From: Eulemur rufifrons
Taxonomy: Eukaryota; Chordata; Mammalia; Primates; Lemuridae
NCBI RefSeq assembly: GCF_041146395.1
Contig: NC_090989.1
Location: forward strand, 222,860,843 to 222,924,842
DNA length: 64,000 bases
Direction: 5' to 3'
Of the stretch, positions 10,650 to 23,194 are shown in pieces. The translations under genes and the position numbers were made by a program. The stretch's first letter is position 1. Every line of letters starts with the position of its first letter. Below the pieces are notes generated by a model that had not been told where the DNA came from, searched no databases, and was given only the letters and a program-made list of their open reading frames with translations.

Positions 10650-11127
10650 ATTTATAGGAGGCCATTGGTTTGGACTAAGCCCTTCTCTAGATCCAACAGA
10701 ACAAGCTAAAATGGAGTCACTCGTATATTCTTAGCTAACCCATTTGGCATAAATTCCTTTCCACCCATCCCTCCCTAGAAGTGCTTGCTTCCAATTTCTG
10801 CTGGAGACTACATTGCCCAGCCTGAGGTATGTCCAGCCTGCAGGCTAAAACCCTTTATAAAAAATAAAGCTCTCCTCTCCCAATTCATGAACCTTGTGAT
10901 TCTTCAGTTGACAAAAGGAAAGTCACTATGAAATAAGGAATCTTCTTTTTGTTTTCTGTTTCTGCTTCCCTCAGCCTTTTTCTGTTAATAAAACTAATCT
11001 CCTCTGCTCAGCTCATTGGAACACCAATTCTGTTTTAGACAATGAGGGGTTGCCCAATTTTAGAATCACAAATAAAAGCCAATTAGATCTTTAAACTGAA
11101 TTTGTTGTAATTTTGTCTCTTGACAGT
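10650..11127 (+). mobile_element. Solo LTR, ERV
   Basis: LTR-like order: 'gatccaacagaacaagctaaaatggagtcactcg', a TATA-like 'ccctttataaaaaataaagctctcctctccc', and a second 'ttaataaaactaatctcctctgctcagctcattgg'. It then has 'gacaatgaggggttgcccaa', a third 'aataaaagccaattagatcttt' and the end 'tgttgtaattttgtctcttgaca'. The 5' boundary is uncertain. Confidence 0.6.
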
Positions 11128-11164
11128 AGTTAAAACCATGTTATCTTGGTCTTAGATACCCTTA

Positions 11165-11620
<456 letters not shown>

Positions 11621-11775
11621 GGATGAGTTTAGTAATTCTTACCTATTCATAGTATACAACCTTATCTATTTATAATAACTTCTAAGAGTTATTACAAAAA
11701 TATGTTATATTTAAATTATTTTGAACTATCTTTAGAAATTAATGGCTGTTGAACTGTAACACAATGATCTATACA

Positions 11776-12337
11776 TGGTCTCCCAAAATAGGAGACCAGG
11801 AGATCAGAAAATGGCAGCCCCAAATATGCTTCTTTGGCATATTGATTATTGTGACATAGTTATTTTGAGAAACTGCAGACAAAGGAGTAGTTCTGAAAAG
11901 TTGTCCTTTGTAAGGGAAATTTACATCTATGAAGGAAATATCTGTTTGAAAGGGTGTCTCCTCTCTGCACCAGGAAGAGAAAGAGGACTAAATCACGAGA
12001 GACTCTTATCAGTGGAGAAGGCATCAAATTAAATCTGTACAACAAACTTTACTTTTGCTTAAGGTGCTTTTTCTGGCCATCTCACCTTAAGCAGGACTTT
12101 TCCCATACGCTTTTTTCTTTGTTTCAGCAAATAATGGTATTTAAGCTTGAAGTTTAAGCTTTCTTTGAGATCTACTCTAGAGATTTACTCATGTCCCTAG
12201 GTTTTTTTCTCATGTATACCTGAGGTGTATGTTAATAAACTCCTGTTTGTTTTTCTCTTGCTAATATGTCTTTTGTTACAGGGAATCCTGGTTAAGAACC
12301 ATGAAAGGTAGAGAGGAAATTATTTTTCCTCCCCTAT
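11776..12337 (+). mobile_element. Solo LTR, ERV1-like (MER34-like 3' end)
   Basis: The 3' part is unmistakably LTR: 'ctcatgtatacctgaggtgtatgttaataaactcctg', then 'gtttgtttttctcttgctaatatgtcttttgttacaggg', 'taagaacc' and 'tttttcctccccta'. Its U5 resembles the LTR at 4246-4803 while U3 differs, so they are related families. The 85-codon open frame (11775-12032) in U3 is chance. Confidence 0.7.
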
Positions 12338-14488
12338 AGTTCCAAGATTACCTGGCCCTGCAGTAATGCACACTGAACCATAGTAGACGTAGTGCAAGGT
12401 TTAAGGGAGTTGCAGAAGATTATAGATTGGGATTCTGGCAGAATAACTGTTTTTAAAAAAATACCTGATTGATCTCCTGGAAAGAGGCAGTAGGAAACTA
12501 TTCATGCATTGCAAAATATGCAAAAACAAACGAGCAAACAAACAAAAAAAAATGCCAGTTTTTAGTGACACTGGGCTCTTGTTTGTCACATCCCTATCTT
12601 TCCATGGTCCTCTGACAGATGTCAGGAGCACTTTGATTGTGGACTCTGATATGGTGAGCATCACTCACCCTCAGACCATCAGCAGCAGTAAGTATGCCCT
12701 TTTGACCATGTGGGGCCTCTGGGAGAGTATGTCTGTCTATGGCATGAGACACTTCAGTGAGTTCCCAAATATTACTGACATTCCTAATAATTTCTGAAAT
12801 AACAAGTTTTTTTCATATAAAACAGACATTATTTCTTGGAGCTCTCCCCAAAGTCAGTATTGGAAAAAGTTGACTACGGAGTCACAGAAACCTCATTAGG
12901 GAATCAGAACACCCAGGGAAACTGCTCAGAACATTTTTCAGAGCTCCTAAGAGTTGATGAAAGAAACTTCTTGCTCTGGTGGGTTTCTCCACAGTCAAGG
13001 AGCCCTGTGACAAAGCTGGCTTTGTGAGGAGGCCGTAGCTCTGGGGCTGGGCTGCCAGGCTGACTTCCAGACACAGAAGTGGACTCCCAAGCCTGTCCCC
13101 AGCTGGAAAAGTGGGACACATGCTAGAGGAAAAATCTAGTAGGAAGAAAAAGGCAGCTCATTAAATTGCCCACCACATAAAACACAGATAGTTTTAGAGA
13201 TAGGGAGAAAGTGTAGTTTCTCAGATTCAGAAATAGTGGTTTCAAATATGTTCAACATACGGGGTCTGATTCAAAGTTGGAGGACTGATCCTCCACTCCC
13301 AAGGATTCTGCAGGGAACATATGTGCACAGATGCTACACACATCTGTTCTGACTAAATCAACACGTTAAGGGGGGAAATGAAATTTTAAGGCCTTTAAAA
13401 TAGCACCAGTGGGTAGAAGAACTATTCAAAGGGGAATTTTTAAATGCCTCAAGTTGGAACTCTGAACTTTGAACTAAAAGAAGACCCAGTGTTTGCTACA
13501 GTGTTCAATCTGTGTTGAACTGTGAATTTTAATAGAATTCAATTTGATGATTAATACACTTTATTCTATGTCACTTTAGCTATAGACTAAAAAGTAATAA
13601 CCGTTATTTTAGTCATATATGTTGCAACTGATAAAGGGAAATTCATTTAAGGAAGCATTTGTAGAGCCTAGGCAAGTGCTCTCTATAACACTGAATTTGA
13701 AAATATTTTATAATCAATGACAAAATTTACTCATTACAGCCTAGAGTTATTATATCTGTGGTGTGCTTTTTCTCCAAAAGAATATAAATATGCAAATTCT
13801 CATGATTGTGAATTGGCTTTTTCTATATTCTGGATGGTACCTTACCACCATGTGAATTATAAAACGTCTAGTGCTAATTACTCTTGCTCATTATCAGATG
13901 TGTTTTCCAATTGATATAGTGATTTGCTACAGAGCACATGACTCGACTAAAGGTACAAGGGCTTTGCAAGCTCCTTTAGAGAGTAACACAAGTCCTCTCA
14001 CCAAAGTAGGGGTAGTTACAAACCAAGAGTAGTTAGAAAGTTAGTGCTGGCATTTAAATTAACTACTCAAGAGCATTATTGTTATTATAAAAATCACACT
14101 CACACCCTGCTGTATTTTATTCATATTGCTGTCCTTCTTTTACTTTATGAAAAGAATGTTTCCACTGTTTCTTTTTCCATAAATTGTCCCTAGACTTTTA
14201 ACATTTCAAAACATTTTTTAAAATTTATGAGTAGTGAGTGTTGCTCTCAAGGCTCTTAAGTAAAGATTAATGAAACTTCAAAGATACGTACCACTTGTTC
14301 TAGTCATTTGGAGACACACAACCTTTTAATTTATAAGTATTCTGACTATTTTGGTCACACAGGCATTACTGTTAATTTATAAACATTTGAAACTATTACT
14401 CTATATTAATGCATTTGAAATGTCAGAAAGATAGTAGGCACACTTTAGAGGAATCACAAAAGCAATAGTTGTCACTGTTATACCAATA
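12338..14488. other. Unique non-coding DNA
   Basis: About 2.1 kb with no recognised repeat or RNA. The 97-codon plus frame (12504-12797) and the overlapping frames at 12836-13121 have no recognisable domain. I could not pair them with convincing splice signals. Confidence 0.5.
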
Positions 14489-14563
14489 TTCAAAGTAGTC
14501 TAGTGACAAGGATCATGTGCTTTCACACCCATAGCCCAGGTTTGATTCCTAGCCAGGGAACCA
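14489..14563 (+). pseudogene. tRNA-Glu-derived retropseudogene with 3' CCA
   Basis: Positions 14496-14560 align without gaps to nuclear tRNA-Glu. A box A-like 'tagtctagtgacaagg' leads into an anticodon-stem region with loop 'ctttcac' (anticodon TTC), then a box B-like 'GGTTTGATTCC' and a 3' acceptor strand 'ccagggaa'. CCA follows at 14561-14563. Nuclear tRNA genes do not encode CCA, so this copy probably came from reverse transcription of a mature tRNA. The 5' acceptor strand no longer pairs with the 3' strand, so it is not functional. Confidence 0.7.
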
Positions 14564-14585
14564 GTTCCTGCAGATGTAATATTTA

Positions 14586-14937
<352 letters not shown>

Positions 14938-14946
14938 ATTGGTTTG

Positions 14947-15059
14947 ATATTTGTGTGATTCTTGATTTAGGGAGGTATTCATTTGTTACTGATCCTTTTC
15001 CCTTCCATGGGCAGCTTTTGATCTCCTGTCTCACTGTCTAAAATTTATGCCTAAATTAA
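14947..15059. other. Short unique spacer
   Basis: Nothing recognised between the Alu and the ERV-like stretch. Confidence 0.4.
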
Positions 15060-17160
15060 AATAATCTTCCATGTGTGGGCACAAGGGATGGTCAGCCTTT
15101 GTGTGACGACAGTCAGCTGAGAAGCTGAGACCCTAGAGAATATGGTGGAACATAAATGTGGGTCGACTCCATTTGTGGCTAGCGAAACTTTCCTTTCTTT
15201 GGGCTACCTTGGGGGTGATTCTGGATCTTGTGAGGGCTGCCTTGCACCTCTTTGGAGATGCCTCATGTGTCTTTGGTTAAGTCATAACCTTGGTTGAGCC
15301 TTGTCGGTATTGGCAATTCACTTTGAGAGGCGCCTTTGGTTTAAAAGAAAAGAAAAAAAAAAAGGAAAATCAAAAGCCAGAAATATTGGCTGTTTATCCC
15401 AGGTAAAATCTGGTAATAAGAGATTTAAAAACATTTTTTAAAAGAGCTCTATGGTCAGAAGTCAACTTAATTAAAAGCTGATACTCCAGTTATAATTTTT
15501 TTAAGGACTTTCTACTTTTCTTCTCTTTTGGATCCTGTTTCTGGGAAATTTTTACATTTGACTAAAACCCCTTTTTAGTGACATGTTTGTTCCCTCTGTT
15601 TGTTTGCTTCCTTTCTTGTTGGTATGATTTTTGCTGGGAAAAAAATGTTAAAAAGCTTAAAATCTCTCCAAATTGGCTCCTCTGAGAATTGCTCTCCCAT
15701 TTACCTCTAATCCTCCTTCCTCTTTGCCATCTTCAGTACTACATGAAGGAATCTAGGGAGGAGACTTCTGACAACTCTGAGACCCCCTAAGGGAACACAG
15801 AAAAAGGCACCACACATCCCCTTTTGGGAGTCTTCTGTTTTCCATGTGGAGTTCTCAGAATCATGGGCACATTTCTCTAAGGTCTAAAGCTCTGCTCTCT
15901 CTTGCACTGAGTTCCCTGATGTCTTTGGGGATAGGGGTACCAGGGATTACTTTGTACTGTGAGGGAGCACTTGACCTTTGTGTGTGCAATGGCTGGCAAG
16001 TAACTGGCAAGGACTGCAGGTTTGGAGCTGGCTGATAGTGATTGTCTCTGCAGGGGACTACTCTTTTTCTCTTTGTGTATAGTTAAGAAAGGCATGGTTT
16101 GAGCGTTTGGAGGCTGTGCAACCGCTCATCACTGAAGGATAAGACTCCCACGGGGGATGGGCTGATCGCAGAGTGGCTAATTGGCATTGGGTCACCCTCC
16201 AGCCTCAGGAGAATGTTTTTGCAGCAAGGTGTACTGTGGATGCATGGCAAGCCCCAATCATGACATTTCCCTCTTTGGGGAGGATCTAGGATTCAGTTTT
16301 AAAATGGGATCCTTGATGACTAGGAATCTAGATGCTCTGCCTTCTAGCTGCACCTACTTTTTACATATATAAGTATTAGGTCCCCCAAACTGTAAAGATT
16401 TTGATGGCCCTATTCATTAATGGATTCTGCCCTGCACTCAGTGGTCCAGTTGGAAAATGGAGACTAAATTAGAAGCTACCTATCTAAATGAAATTGATTC
16501 TTCTAATAAAATCCTGTGGTGAATTCCTATGTTTTTGTGTTCCTTGGCAACCATTTTTAATCTTCCTCTAACTAACATGCCAAAATTCTTCTTAAAAAAG
16601 CTTAAATTATCTTTCTGTGTTTTGAAATGCAAATTCGCTAACCTGTTTTCTCTAAAACGTGGTAAGGTCTTCAGCCGTGTGGAACAGATAAACTTTAATT
16701 TGTTCCATTTACAAGGACACAGTTTGACTCCAACTGTCCTTTTAAACTAGTGAATTTTACTGATCTCATGACTAAAATTTTAAAATCAAAGCTAAAACTT
16801 TTTATTTGTGTTTGTTGGTATTTTTATGAATACGTGTATACATGTCTGTTTGTATATTGTCTACATGGTAGCAAATTGACTTACAAATATATGAGTATTC
16901 ATAAATTAAACAACTAGCTCAAAGGCTTTTCAAGTTTATGTTACTTTAGTAATCTTTGATAAATAAAACTAGTTTTTAAATTGTTGATAAAATAAAACAG
17001 AAATTTCTTCAGAATCTTAGACATTTTTGCCTGGGTCTACTGGTCAGATAAATTTATACTATCCCTGATAGATATTTTAAGGTCATAAAAGTGTTACTTT
17101 TGTGATATTTTTGATACTTTTGATTTGTCTGTGAGCTTATGTCTTTGGTTTTGAGCCCTT
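15060..17160 (+). mobile_element. Possible decayed ERV internal region
   Basis: The style resembles non-coding ERV1 internal sequence, for example 'ggttgagccttgtcggtattggcaattcactttgagaggcgcctttggttt' and 'ggaacagataaactttaatttgttccatttacaaggacacagtttgactcc'. It is followed by a recognisable LTR 3' end on the same strand. No gag, pro or pol frame survives. The call is inference from context and could be wrong. Confidence 0.35.
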
Positions 17161-17545
17161 AGATTCTCACCATAATGGCTATGGTGAGATCTAGGGACAT
17201 ATGTGTGTCCAAAGCAGAGGCAGAGCAGATCCAAGCCCAGTATGGTTCTCTTCTCCCTAGCCCAGCTCTGCCTCTTGGCCATGCTGGGAGGAGTCAGTTT
17301 CTCCAAGTATTGTCTTCACCACTCTGTCCTCTGTGCTGGGCTTTGCATTTGATTCATAACAATTTAAATTGCTTACTTCCTAGGTTTTTTACTGGAAATT
17401 AGGATAACCAAGAGTTCTTATATTTTGTATGACTCTTATAAACATTAATAAATTTATATGCCTGTTCTCCTATTAATCTGCCTTTTGTCAACTGATTTTT
17501 CAGCAAATCTTCAAAGAGCAAAGGGAGAGTTTTCCCTTGGCCTCT
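17161..17545 (+). mobile_element. LTR 3' portion, ERV1 class
   Basis: AATAAA at 17447-17452 is followed by 'tttatatgcctgttctcctattaatctgccttttgtcaactgatttttcagcaaatcttcaaagagcaaagggagagttttccc'. The U5 matches that of the LTR at 600-926. It may be the 3' LTR of the element suggested at 15060-17160. Confidence 0.55.
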
Positions 17546-18167
17546 ATCTTGGGTACCAGTAGTACAACCCAGAAAACAAAAGCCAATAGAATAGCAGCTA
17601 GGTGTCATTCTTTTATGGTGAATTTTTGCAGGGAAGAGTTCATATCTTACTCATTAAAACTACATAGCATTTCAACAACCACATATAAAGATTTTTGGTT
17701 TGTGGTTGCAGTAGCTATTACAGAAATTGACTTAAATAAGGAGAGTCATCTTGTGGGACACTCCCAAGTAGAATGCTCTCCCCAGCTCATTTTCTCCCCT
17801 TGACTCTCTGGGGTTACATTTGGTTGTCACAAACTGGAATGTCAGAGGTGGTAGTAGAAAGGGACAGGAGTGGTAGATTTCTTTTTCAAAAACCTGCCCC
17901 AGGCTCCATGGACTCTTCCCATTTCCAGCTCCAACACTGTTCTATTTTCCATGTCAATTTCTCTACAGTATAGAACCCTTGGTTCTTTCAACTGTGCAAA
18001 GCTTCTATTGCTTTATGTTATTTTAAAAGAATATATGCCCTTGAACAAATTAACATCTGTTTCTCCCCTCCCTTCTCCTGCCACATCTCCAAATCACATC
18101 CCCAACTAAACTATGCTTAATAATTTTAAATATATATATATATATATTTTCAGAACAATTTCTTTTG
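17546..18167. other. Unique DNA with (TA)n
   Basis: No gene recognised. A short (TA)n repeat lies at about 18130-18147. Confidence 0.5.
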
Positions 18168-18300
18168 CATATATGCTTCAATTACTAATAACAAATTATC
18201 CCAAAATTTAGTGGTTTAAAACAATCACTTTTTTAAGCCCAGGGATACTACAGTTTTGAGAGCTCTTTAATGAGTTGACAGGACTTAGTGACAGGTTGCG
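18168..18300. repeat. Old L1 3'-end-type repeat fragment
   Basis: 'caattactaataacaaattatcccaaaatttagtggtttaaaacaatcac' matches the 'taacaaattaccacaaatttagtggcttaaaacaac' family. Only the first ~50 bp are clear. Confidence 0.4.
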
Positions 18301-18471
18301 TGAGTAGTGAGTGAAATGAGGGAAAGGGAAGTGCAAAGGGAATTCTGAGTTTTCTGTCTTGTGTAGCTGGTGGATGTGGTGCTCTTGTCTGAGATCAGGC
18401 ATGCAGAGAAGGACTGGGTTGGGGAGTGCACAAGAAACAATGACTTTGTGGTGAGATGTATGAAGAATGTA

Positions 18472-18712
18472 CAGTCCTCCCTCGGTATATGCAGGGGATT
18501 GGTTCCAGGACCGCCTATGTATCCCCAAATCTGCACGTACTCAAGTCCCACAGTTGGCCCTGTGGAGCCCCTATATATGAAAAGTCAGCCCTCCATATAG
18601 ATGGGTTTCTCATCCCTCTCAATACTGTATTTTCCATCCATATTTGATTGAAAAAAATCTACATATAAGTGGATCCACACAGTTTAGACCCATGTTGTTC
18701 AAGGGCTAATGG
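18472..18712. mobile_element. Tigger-type (MER2-like) DNA transposon
   Basis: The left end 'CAGTCCTCCCTCGGTATATGCAGGGGATTGG' and the right end 'tggatccacacagtttagacccatgttgttcaagggctaatgg' are characteristic of Tigger non-autonomous elements. TA dinucleotides flank at 18470-18471 and 18713-18714, as expected for Tc1/mariner target duplication. The element is internally deleted. Confidence 0.8.
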
Positions 18713-18744
18713 TATAAAACACACACACACAAAATCTGAAAGTC

Positions 18745-18985
18745 ATGCTCTGGACATACAAAGTCAGATAGCATGTATTTGAATCCTAGCTCTGCCAATT
18801 ACTAGTTGAGCCGCTTAGGGCTAAAGATTTATCTTTTTATTCTTTATTATGTACATTTTTTACCTATAAAATGGACATAATAACACCCGCCCCATAGCGT
18901 TGCTGTAAGGATTGATGAGCTGAAAACCACATAAAGCACTCAGCAAAGTGTCTGGCATTTACTAAAGGAACAATAAATGTTAGCA
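18745..18985 (+). repeat. MIR SINE
   Basis: Follows the MIR core and tail: 'gtatttgaatcctagctctgccaattactagttgagc', 'ctataaaatggacataataacacccgccccatagcgttgctgtaaggattgatgag' and 'ataaagcactcagcaaagtgtctggcatttac'. About 20-30 bp are inserted or diverged in the middle. Confidence 0.9.
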
Positions 18986-19314
18986 TTCGCCAGGATTACT
19001 TTTACATACTTACTTTCCATTTGGAGAAAATATCACCAACAATAAAGGTTTTGAAACTATCTACCTGAATGTGGTCTAATTCCTATTTTCCACTGTAAAT
19101 TTAAAGTTATTTTCAATGCAGTGCAGGGCGGAAATAGAGTTGCTGGCAGGCTTGTAATTGTAAGATTTTCTCTTTTCTATGTGGTTTTGAACTTAGTAAA
19201 CTCACTTAAAATAGTTTCTAACCTTGATTCTGGAAATCAACTGGAGATATGGATAAATTTCAAAGCAATGTAGATATTTTAGGATGCCAAGGGGCTTTCG
19301 AAAACAATGTAGTC

Positions 19315-19465
19315 TGACCTCTAATTTTTGGATGATGAAATTAAGACCCAAGAGGTTAAATGACTCATCTGAGGCCACACAACAAAGGCAGAGCTGGGCC
19401 TGAAATCCAGGCCTCATGACACATAAGTTGCCTCTTTCTTCTTCAACATAGCAGACTCCAGCACA
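19315..19465 (-). repeat. MIR SINE fragment
   Basis: 'ttggatgatgaaattaagacccaagaggttaaatgactcatctgaggccacacaacaaaggcagagctgggcctgaaatccaggcctc' is the reverse-strand MIR core. Confidence 0.8.
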
Positions 19466-20762
19466 ATAGCCCAAAACAGTGTTTCTCATGTAGAATTTTA
19501 AATTTATATAATGAACTCAATTCCCTCTTTAAAAATAAATACAAGTTAGAATTAGGAATGAGGGACCAAAGCAGGAGTTCAAACATCACCATGTTCTTAT
19601 AAATCCACTAAGATGATTCCTCTAAAAAATAGATGAATGATAATTTAACTAGCATTTTAAACTTTTTAAAATGTTTGCTCTTAGCAAGGAGTCTGACTAC
19701 TTTCACACATGGGAATAGATTTTTCTTACACCCCTAAACTATGAGTTGCTATTTTTTGAGGGTTTTTTTTTTTTTAAGACTTGGTGATTTTTTTCCTCTG
19801 CAACAATCATTTACTTAATGCTGTGTTCAAAATTATACATCCCGAAGAGATTATATTTTAAAGAAATCTGACTCAATTAATCAATGGAATGCTGAAGAGA
19901 TAGTTATAGGACTTTTTATAGTCAACCTGGGTTTTAAAGATTGAGTTAAAAAGATCCAGGCATCATATCTGGGCCAATTATGTTGTAACACTTGTAAATA
20001 ATTGTGTGGAACTAACAAAATCAGTTTTCCTGCTTAGATAGAAGGTTATACTTTATTTTTCCATGTCATCTTTTTTGGTATAGGAAAGAGGAGATATAAG
20101 AAAAAGAAAAACTACAGGGAAAGATTGGAGGAAAAATTAAAATAACACTTCCTGATGTTGAGAGAAAGGGATATAATTTTTTATATTAAAAAAATTATAT
20201 TGGATAGATGTAACATTCGAGAGAAAAGCCAACCTAACTGAACTGGATTATGTTAAAAGAATTTTGTTATCTCAAACACTTGGTATCCATAGCAACTGAG
20301 ACATCTCTGTACTTACTCTTTCCATCCACAGCAAGGGAAATAAACAGCCAAAGATCTTGTTATCTCCTGATGTCATTGTATCATAGCTAATAAATTGCTA
20401 TTTGAGATGTCTTAACAAACCCTACTATTGTTTTACTTTTAAAACAGGAAAAAAAAAAAAAAAGAGAGAGAGAGCAGAAAATGATGTAAGAGAATGGTAA
20501 CCAAAACACAGAAATGAACAACCAGCTCACAAGGGGGGTTGCAGCAGCACATCCAACAAGGAGAGAGTTACTCTCTCAATTTTGCCCCAGGCTGGCTGAT
20601 GTCCAAGGTAGAGAAGCATGTTCCTGGGCTGCTGCCAAGCTACAGGTCACCTGATCCTCCTCCATGCAGGCTTTGTTGATCTGAAAGGGAGTCCAGACTC
20701 AGGCAGGCCAACCTCAGACAGCCCAGAGATATGCTAAACAGAATGTCCAATCACTGTAACAG
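19466..20762. other. Unique DNA with a poly(A)-(GA) tract
   Basis: No gene recognised. About 17 A residues followed by (GA)n lie at 20449-20474. The ~290 bp upstream do not match a known family, so I do not call a retroelement. Confidence 0.5.
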
Positions 20763-20900
20763 TGTGTTTTACTTTTTATTTATTCATCAAACATTTGCTG
20801 TATGTCTATATGTGCCAGTCCCTGTGTAAGGTTCTGCGGATGTTAGATGTGAATGAGGCAGTCCCAGCTGACCAAAGAGTTCACATCTTAAATAGAATCT
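20763..20900 (-). repeat. Ancient L2/MIR-era repeat
   Basis: 'ttatttattcatcaaacatttgctgtatgtctatatgtgccagtccctgtgtaaggttctgcgg' matches the 'ttcaacaaatatttattgagcacctactatgtgccaggcactgttctagg' family. Confidence 0.6.
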
Positions 20901-21420
20901 AGATATATTGTTTCCTATTGACAGCAGAAAAGGATCATTAACATCACCTATGATGGACACATCATTATATAATACCCTTAGGACCCAATACTCAACGTCA
21001 ATTCTTGCAAATAACTGACACATAATAAATGTTGACTGACTATAAGAATTCAAGGGAATTATCAGGCTGAAGTTAATGCACATCAAAATTATCTGTAGCA
21101 AGGAAGGTCTCAAAACACAAAGCCTCAAATTGTAGTTGAATGAAATGAATGCAACTGAAATATTGTTATTAGTAAAGATAAATATAATTAAAGTTTCCAG
21201 AAATAATAAGTGGTAAAGCTGACATTGAATCCATACAGTCTGGCTCCGGAGGTTTTTGTGCTTAATGCTTTGCCTCCTCTTAGAGAGCAAAGCCAAATAG
21301 GAAGCAGGATAGATGTTAAATTCTTTCTATAGCTCCAGTGATTCTTTTAAAAAAACAAAAGAAAACCAATCCAAAAGTGCAAACTGCAAATTTTTGTAAG
21401 GCAAACACACAGTTTGAACT
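20901..21420. other. Unique AT-rich DNA
   Basis: Contains most of a 169-codon minus-strand open frame (20787-21296), which I judge to be chance. It overlaps an ancient repeat, is AT-rich, and has no recognisable domain. Confidence 0.5.
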
Positions 21421-21545
21421 ACATCTATTCATTCATTCATTCATTCATTCAATCAATATTCACTATACCTTCCCCAGGCTGGGTATTCTTTGGGGCACTG
21501 GGGTTAGCACAGATGAAAACACATGAAGCCCTTGTTCTCATGGTT
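21421..21545 (-). repeat. Ancient L2/MIR-era repeat with (ATTC)n
   Basis: An (ATTC)n run at about 21426-21452 leads into 'aatcaatattcactataccttccccaggctgggtattctttggggcactgggg', a diverged copy of the same family as 20763-20900. Confidence 0.55.
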
Positions 21546-21608
21546 TTTTCCTTGAAACTTCCCACCTCCAAACACACACTATGGTTTACTTATTTATTAA
21601 GTTTATTA

Positions 21609-22554
21609 ATTGGGAGAAAATATTTGCAACCTATGTATCAATAAAGGACTAATAATGAGAATCTACAAAGAACTCGAGCAAAGCAGCAAAAAAAAAAAAA
21701 AAAAAAATCAAACAACCCCATTAAAAAGTAGACAAAAGACATGAGCAGAAGCTTCTCAAAAGAAGATAGACAAGTGGCCAATAAACATGAAAAAATGCTC
21801 GATGTCACTAAATATCAGGAAAATGCAAATCAAAACTACAATAAGATATCACCGTACCCTAGTCAGAATGGCTTTTATTAAAAAATCCAAAAACAGTGAA
21901 TGCTGGTGTGCATGCAGAGAGACAGGCACGCTTATATTAATGCACTTTTGTTGGTACTGAAAACTAGTACAACCTCTATGGAAAACAGTTTGGAGATTCC
22001 TCAAAGAACTAAAAGTTGACCTGCCATTTGATCCGGCAATCCCACTACTGGGTTTTTACCCAAAGGACAATAAGTCATTTTATCAAAAAGACACCTGTAC
22101 TCAAATGTTTATTGCAGCACAATTCACAATTGCAAAGATGTGGAATCAACCCAAATGCCCATCAATTCATGAGTAGATTAACAAAATGTGGTATATGTAT
22201 ACCATGGAATACTACTCAGACATGAAGAAGGATGGCTTGATGCCTTTTGCAACAAACTGGATGGAACTGGAGACCATTACCCTAAGTCAAGTATCTAAAG
22301 AATGGAAAAACAAACATCACATGTACTCACTATTAAGTTGGAACTCATTGATGAGCACACATGTGCACAGAGGAAAGTAAAACTCAACAGAAAGCAAGCA
22401 GTAGGGAGGGCGAGGATGGGATGGGCAAAAACTTACCTAATGGGTACAATGAACACGATCAGGGTGATGAGTACACTTACAATCATGACTCAAGCACTAT
22501 AAAAGCAATCCATGTAACCAAAAGATTTGTAACCTCGTGATACTTTGAAATAAA
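21609..22554 (+). mobile_element. 5'-truncated L1, 3' end of ORF2 plus 3' UTR
   Basis: Contains the ORF2 C-terminal blocks in sense order: 'gggagaaaatatttgcaacctatg', 'ccatttgatccggcaatcccactactggg', 'agcacaattcacaattgcaaagatgtggaa', 'tggtatatgtataccatggaatactactcag'. An A-rich 3' UTR ending 'gaaataaaaa' follows. Direct repeats AAGTTTATTA at 21599-21608 and 22555-22564 mark the insertion. The frame is broken, with an A19-20 run near 21688-21707. Confidence 0.92.
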
Positions 22555-22569
22555 AAGTTTATTATTATT

Positions 22570-22712
22570 GTCTATTTTTCTTTAACAGAATGTAAATTCC
22601 ACAAGGACATAACGTTTTGTGCTTTGCTCCCCAAGAAAATACCCCAAGCACCTATAACAGTGCTTGGAATACTGCAGGAATTCATTAAATATTTGTTGAA
22701 TGAATGGATTAT
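22570..22712 (+). repeat. L2 LINE 3' end
   Basis: 'cagaatgtaaattccacaaggacataacg', 'ataccccaagcacctataacagtgcttggaata' and 'ttcattaaatatttgttgaatgaatgg' match the L2 3' terminus. Confidence 0.85.
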
Positions 22713-23194
22713 GAAGCTTACCTTTTAGTGGAGGACAGAATAGGTTTTTTAAAATAAAATAATAGTTAGGAATATATGCAGGATAAAACCATAAAATTTC
22801 CTATGCCTCTTTTCTCTAAATACAAAAGTGAAAGTTCTTAATTGCCACTGGCCTTAGAAGGACACTATGAGTTTTAAGCAGGTTGTGCTAATATAATATT
22901 TTGGAACCCTGGGAAGACAGTGGACCCTTTACATACAAGAAAACTTTATAGTCTCTGTTTCTGAATTTCTTCTAATTCAAAGTATTAGGGAGAAAAATCT
23001 GCATGCATATTTATCATTCTCGGTGTGACTTCAGCATGTCAATAAATTTCATAGGTAACTCAATGACCAGGCACCCTTCCCTCACCAACACTCAAAAACA
23101 CACAGTGCTCAACATTTTCCTAAGTTTGAGTGCTGCATTATTTTAAATATTTTATTCCTATATTCCTCTTCCTTCTTTCATCAACCCTTTTATT
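22713..23194. other. Unique AT-rich DNA
   Basis: Nothing recognised. It lies between an L2 3' end and a large antisense L1M. Confidence 0.5.

Noticed and set aside
12504..12797. 97-codon plus-strand frame with a 'CAGTAAGTA' motif
   Set aside because: The motif is CAG|TAAG, not a GT donor at the exon edge, and the peptide is not recognisable.
18745..18985. Possible tRNA gene from a 'gtatttgaatcc' box-B-like sequence
   Set aside because: It is the tRNA-derived head of a MIR SINE with normal MIR continuation.
20787..21296. 169-codon minus-strand open frame, among the longest ATG frames in the window
   Set aside because: AT-rich sequence partly overlapping an ancient repeat, with no recognisable domain, no promoter and no splice context. 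Most likely a chance frame.
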